Part shown: positions 49,465 to 52,050 of the stretch, in pieces
How the letters are laid out: each line of letters starts with the position of its first letter
How positions within the stretch are numbered: position 1 is the stretch's first letter
NCBI GenBank assembly: GCA_027314165.1
Contig: DAHVCH010000016.1
Location: 1-52,050 of the forward strand
Length of the DNA: 52,050 nt
Origin: Thermoplasmata archaeon
GTDB taxonomy: Archaea > Thermoplasmatota > Thermoplasmata > Lutacidiplasmatales > UBA184
Reading direction: 5' to 3'
The notes under the pieces: model-generated
What the model was told of the DNA's origin: nothing
Seen by the model: the letters and a program-made list of their open reading frames with translations, nothing else
Database searches by the model: none
Made by a program: the position numbers and the translations under genes

Positions 49465-52050
49465 ATGATGGGGATGGGCGCTGTACAACGGCGAGCCCTC
49501 GCCGCGGCCTCGGCGGCGGCCTTCATGCTCCTCCTCGGCCTCGTGCCGTCGGTCGGAGCCTCGGCCGTCCACGCCCCCGCCCTTTCCCCCGAAAAGGGGG
49601 CTCCTCTCCCCGCGTACGCCCCCTATCCGGGCAAGCTTCTGCGGCACGGGACGGGAAGCGCGCACGCGTTCCCGAAGTTCCCGGCAGGCTGGGCGGGGGC
49701 GGGAACGACCCCGTCGGCGCCCTCCTACTGCGGCATGTTCGGCTGCGGGCAACTGAGCTACAACGGCGGGCCCATCATGCACAATCCGACGGTCTACCTC
49801 GTCTGGTGGGAACCTTCGGGGTTCTCCTACGACGGCGGGACCGACACCTACTCGGTGGCCGCCGGGGACGCCTCGTACGAGCATGTCCTCACGGGCTTCT
49901 TCCTGAACTCGACCGGGAGCGGGTACGACCAGGTCGTCGAACAGTACACGATGACCGGAGGGTCTCACGCCGGCGGGACCATCACGTTGGGAGGGGAGTT
50001 CAAGGACACCACCCCGTTCCCCTGCGGGGTCTGCGACGCTTCGACCCCGTTGTCCGACACGGACCTGCATAACGAGGTCCACAAGATCGCGACCACGTAC
50101 GGGACCCCGGAGAACACCAACACGGAGTACTTCCTCTTCACCCCCCTGGGGGTCCAAGAGTGCTCCGCCTCGGCCGGAGGGTGCAGCGCCGGCGACTACA
50201 CGAACCCCGCCTTCTGCGCGTTCCACGGCGACTTCTCGGATGGAGGGAACGATGCGGTCTTCGCCTACATGTGGGACACCGGATCGAACCCCAACGACTG
50301 CCAGGGGTGGAACGACACGGTCTACCCGTACACCCCCAGCGGCGACTCCTTCGGGGACGAGGAGGTCTCGATCGTCTCGCACGAGTTCGCCGAGAGCATG
50401 ACCGATCCCGACATCGGCGTCAACAACGTCGCCTGGTACAACAACCAGTACGGGGAGATCGGCGACATGTGCGCCTACGTCTATCCCGGGTCCGGGATCT
50501 TCCAGGACCACCCGGACGACAATTTCACCTTCAAGCCCTTCATCAACCAGCCCGAGTACTCCAACTACGACCAGAGCTGCTCGACGCACCAGAACACCTA
50601 CGCGACCGGGAACCGCCCGCTCCCGTCCATCGTGAACGTGAACTATCCCGCGACGGTCGCCGTGGGCCAGAGCGCGAACATCTTCGTCAACGTCTCGAAC
50701 ACCGGCGCGCAGGCGCAGTGGGGGAACCTGACCCTCGACTTCCCCACGAACCCGGCGCCGAGCACCCTGGCCGTCGTCTCGCCCTTCACGAACTTCCCCG
50801 CAACTCCCACCATCGTACCCTCGGGGACCAAGCTCCAGGCCTGCTATTCGACCTGCACGATCACCTCGGGCTATCCGATCGCGGAGGCCTTCGCGGGCCA
50901 GTGGCCGGGGTCGACGACCTACCGGCTCCAGGTCAGGTACACCCCGACCGCGTCCGGGACGTTCACCTTCGACCTCAAGGCGGTGATGGCCGCGGTCGGG
51001 ATCTCTTCGGCCACCGACTGGGTCCCCCTCAGCAACACCCTCACCGACCAGCAGGGGGAGAACGTGACCCAGTACTCGATCACGGTCAGCTCGACGATCG
51101 GCGCGGGGACCGTGACGCTCAACCGTACCGCCTGCGAGGTGGGATGCAGTGTGGCGGTCAACGCCACGTTCACGGGAGGCATCTCCACCTACTCCGGGGC
51201 CTTCTGCTGGAACGACGGGACGGGGTGCACCACCTTCACCGGGCTCGCGGCCTCCCCCGCGTTCGCCACCCACCGCTACACCCTCGCGGGCAAGACCTAC
51301 TCCCCGAACGTCTTCATCAACGACTCCGCGGCCCACTCCACGGTCGAAGCCCCCACGACGGGGGTGACGGTCTACAGCCACGTCGGGGTCTCGGCGCTGA
51401 CCCCGTCGCTTTGGCACGGGCCGACCCCTGCCAACGAGACGCTGTCCGGCGGGGTCGCTTCCGGAGGTCTGGCCGCGTACACGTACAGCTGGACCCTCGC
51501 CTTAGGCAACACCTCCACCTCCGCGTCCGCCCCCTTCCAGATCTATCTGCGACCCGGGAACTACACGAGCTCGGTCCTCGTCACCGACTCCCTCGGCTAC
51601 AAGGCGTCGGCGTCCGTGCGCTTCTCCGTCTGGGGCAACAACTCCCTCCCCCTCGCCCTCTCCTCGGGATGGAACCTGGTCGCCTTGCCTCTCGCCTCGA
51701 ACGACTACACCCTCTTCGAGCTCGCCCTCGAGCTCGGAGGCCGCACCCTGGGCGCCCCGCTCCTCTCCCTCGCGGACCTCCACGGCGGCACCACCACCGC
51801 CTATGCCCGAGGAGGCACTACCGGGAACACCGCCGTCCCCGCCGGGGACGCCCTCTGGGTCGACCTCTCCGCCCCCACCTCCCTCATGACCTACGGGCTC
51901 CGCGCCTCCTCCATCTCGGGGGTCGCCTTCACCGGGAGCACCTGGTCCGGCGTGGGCTGGTCCATCACCGGCACCACCACCGCGAGCGGCCTCGCCGCCC
52001 TCCTGGGAGCCCCTGCGGGTCTCACCGCCGTCTCCGAGTGGAACGCGGCC
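49465..52050 (+). CDS. Secreted EXORDIUM/Phi-1-like protein with HExxE motif and shared C-terminal module (partial)
   Basis: The frame is open from ATG 49465 to the right edge (862 codons, no stop); ATG 49468 is an alternative. A signal peptide (AAAFMLLLGLVPSVGASA) is followed by a domain with PTVYLVWWEPSGF and, at residues 306-310, SHEFAESMTDPD with GEIGDMCAY some 25 residues later. This HExxE-TDP-EIGD-C arrangement resembles prokaryotic relatives of plant EXORDIUM/Phi-1 proteins, where a metallopeptidase-like site is conserved; activity is not established. PKD-like and Ig-like domains follow. From residue 734 the sequence GWNLVALPLASNDYTLFELA starts the same module found at the end of the upstream gene, including a matching GVGWSITGTTTASGLAALLG. 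It probably ends shortly beyond the window. The call is from memory of the motif pattern. Confidence 0.72.
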   Translation, partial: MMGMGAVQRRALAAASAAAFMLLLGLVPSVGASAVHAPALSPEKGAPLPAYAPYPGKLLRHGTGSAHAFPKFPAGWAGAGTTPSAPSYCGMFGCGQLSYNGGPIMHNPTVYLVWWEPSGFSYDGGTDTYSVAAGDASYEHVLTGFFLNSTGSGYDQVVEQYTMTGGSHAGGTITLGGEFKDTTPFPCGVCDASTPLSDTDLHNEVHKIATTYGTPENTNTEYFLFTPLGVQECSASAGGCSAGDYTNPAFCAFHGDFSDGGNDAVFAYMWDTGSNPNDCQGWNDTVYPYTPSGDSFGDEEVSIVSHEFAESMTDPDIGVNNVAWYNNQYGEIGDMCAYVYPGSGIFQDHPDDNFTFKPFINQPEYSNYDQSCSTHQNTYATGNRPLPSIVNVNYPATVAVGQSANIFVNVSNTGAQAQWGNLTLDFPTNPAPSTLAVVSPFTNFPATPTIVPSGTKLQACYSTCTITSGYPIAEAFAGQWPGSTTYRLQVRYTPTASGTFTFDLKAVMAAVGISSATDWVPLSNTLTDQQGENVTQYSITVSSTIGAGTVTLNRTACEVGCSVAVNATFTGGISTYSGAFCWNDGTGCTTFTGLAASPAFATHRYTLAGKTYSPNVFINDSAAHSTVEAPTTGVTVYSHVGVSALTPSLWHGPTPANETLSGGVASGGLAAYTYSWTLALGNTSTSASAPFQIYLRPGNYTSSVLVTDSLGYKASASVRFSVWGNNSLPLALSSGWNLVALPLASNDYTLFELALELGGRTLGAPLLSLADLHGGTTTAYARGGTTGNTAVPAGDALWVDLSAPTSLMTYGLRASSISGVAFTGSTWSGVGWSITGTTTASGLAALLGAPAGLTAVSEWNAA

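Noticed and set aside
46467-49526. A 1019-codon open frame on the minus strand opposite the PKD protein gene.
   Set aside because: It is an artefact of strong third-position GC in the plus gene: the product is a low-complexity Arg/Gly/Val/Glu-rich sequence with no family motif, while the plus frame has signal, PKD and C-terminal modules.
1-52050. tRNA genes, CRISPR arrays, prophage or plasmid replication genes.
   Set aside because: None recognised. No regularly spaced short repeats or Cas genes, and no cloverleaf in the long gaps inspected; short tRNAs with introns could be missed by eye.

Overview
The window is GC-rich, gene-dense DNA. It most likely comes from an uncultivated archaeon of the Thermoplasmatota (Thermoplasmata-like). 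The case rests on the type of surface protein present, with repeats built on F(T/S)ETGLPxGTTW and GLPPGC-type Ig-like repeats; on penicillin acylase, VIT-family, threonine synthase and AcnA genes of the kind these archaea carry; on TATA-like boxes about 30-45 nt before several start codons; and on a lack of strong Shine-Dalgarno sites before most genes. No rRNA or ribosomal protein gene is present, so the placement is an inference. No tRNA, CRISPR array or prophage was recognised.

Layout. (1) 1-4.9 kb is an accessory end. It has two transposase remnants, a repeat-bearing surface protein, two small membrane proteins and a long non-coding stretch, and by eye it is less GC-rich than the rest. 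(2) 4.9-15.5 kb has a small winged-helix-like gene behind a perfect inverted repeat, two large kelch plus Ig-like surface proteins, an MscS channel and two small unknown genes. (3) 15.5-24.3 kb is a set of small transport, regulatory and metabolic genes: MarR plus a DUF6966-like protein facing a DrrAB-type ABC exporter, a stand-alone receiver protein, a VIT-type metal transporter, a two-subunit molybdenum hydroxylase without a flavin subunit, and PPK2. (4) 24.4-36.8 kb holds a 1610-residue kelch/Ig surface protein whose cytoplasmic tail looks like a winged helix, an orphan DNA methyltransferase, a penicillin-acylase operon and an eight-repeat surface protein. (5) 36.9-40.7 kb is a minus-strand run with a DEDDy exonuclease, threonine synthase, a charged-tail membrane protein and a zinc-ribbon membrane protein. 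(6) 40.9-52 kb has a beta-propeller surface protein, a ZIP-like transporter, aconitase, and a tandem pair of secreted proteins (PKD protein and EXORDIUM/Phi-1-like protein) that share a C-terminal module; the last runs off the window.

How it fits together. About half the coding capacity is extracytoplasmic: eight large secreted or single-pass proteins built from kelch, Ig/PKD, PQQ-like and F-E-T-G-L-P repeats, rich in N-x-S/T sequons and regularly spaced cysteine pairs. This suggests a heavily glycosylated, disulphide-stabilised cell surface used for adhesion or polymer binding, with secreted hydrolases (penicillin acylase, a possible HExxE protein) beside it. The rest is housekeeping metabolism and metal, drug or osmotic transport. 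The most unusual items are the 1610-residue protein (extracellular kelch/Ig, one TM, possible DNA-binding-type tail), the shared C-terminal module of the last two genes, and the acylase operon with a degenerate exonuclease-fold protein.
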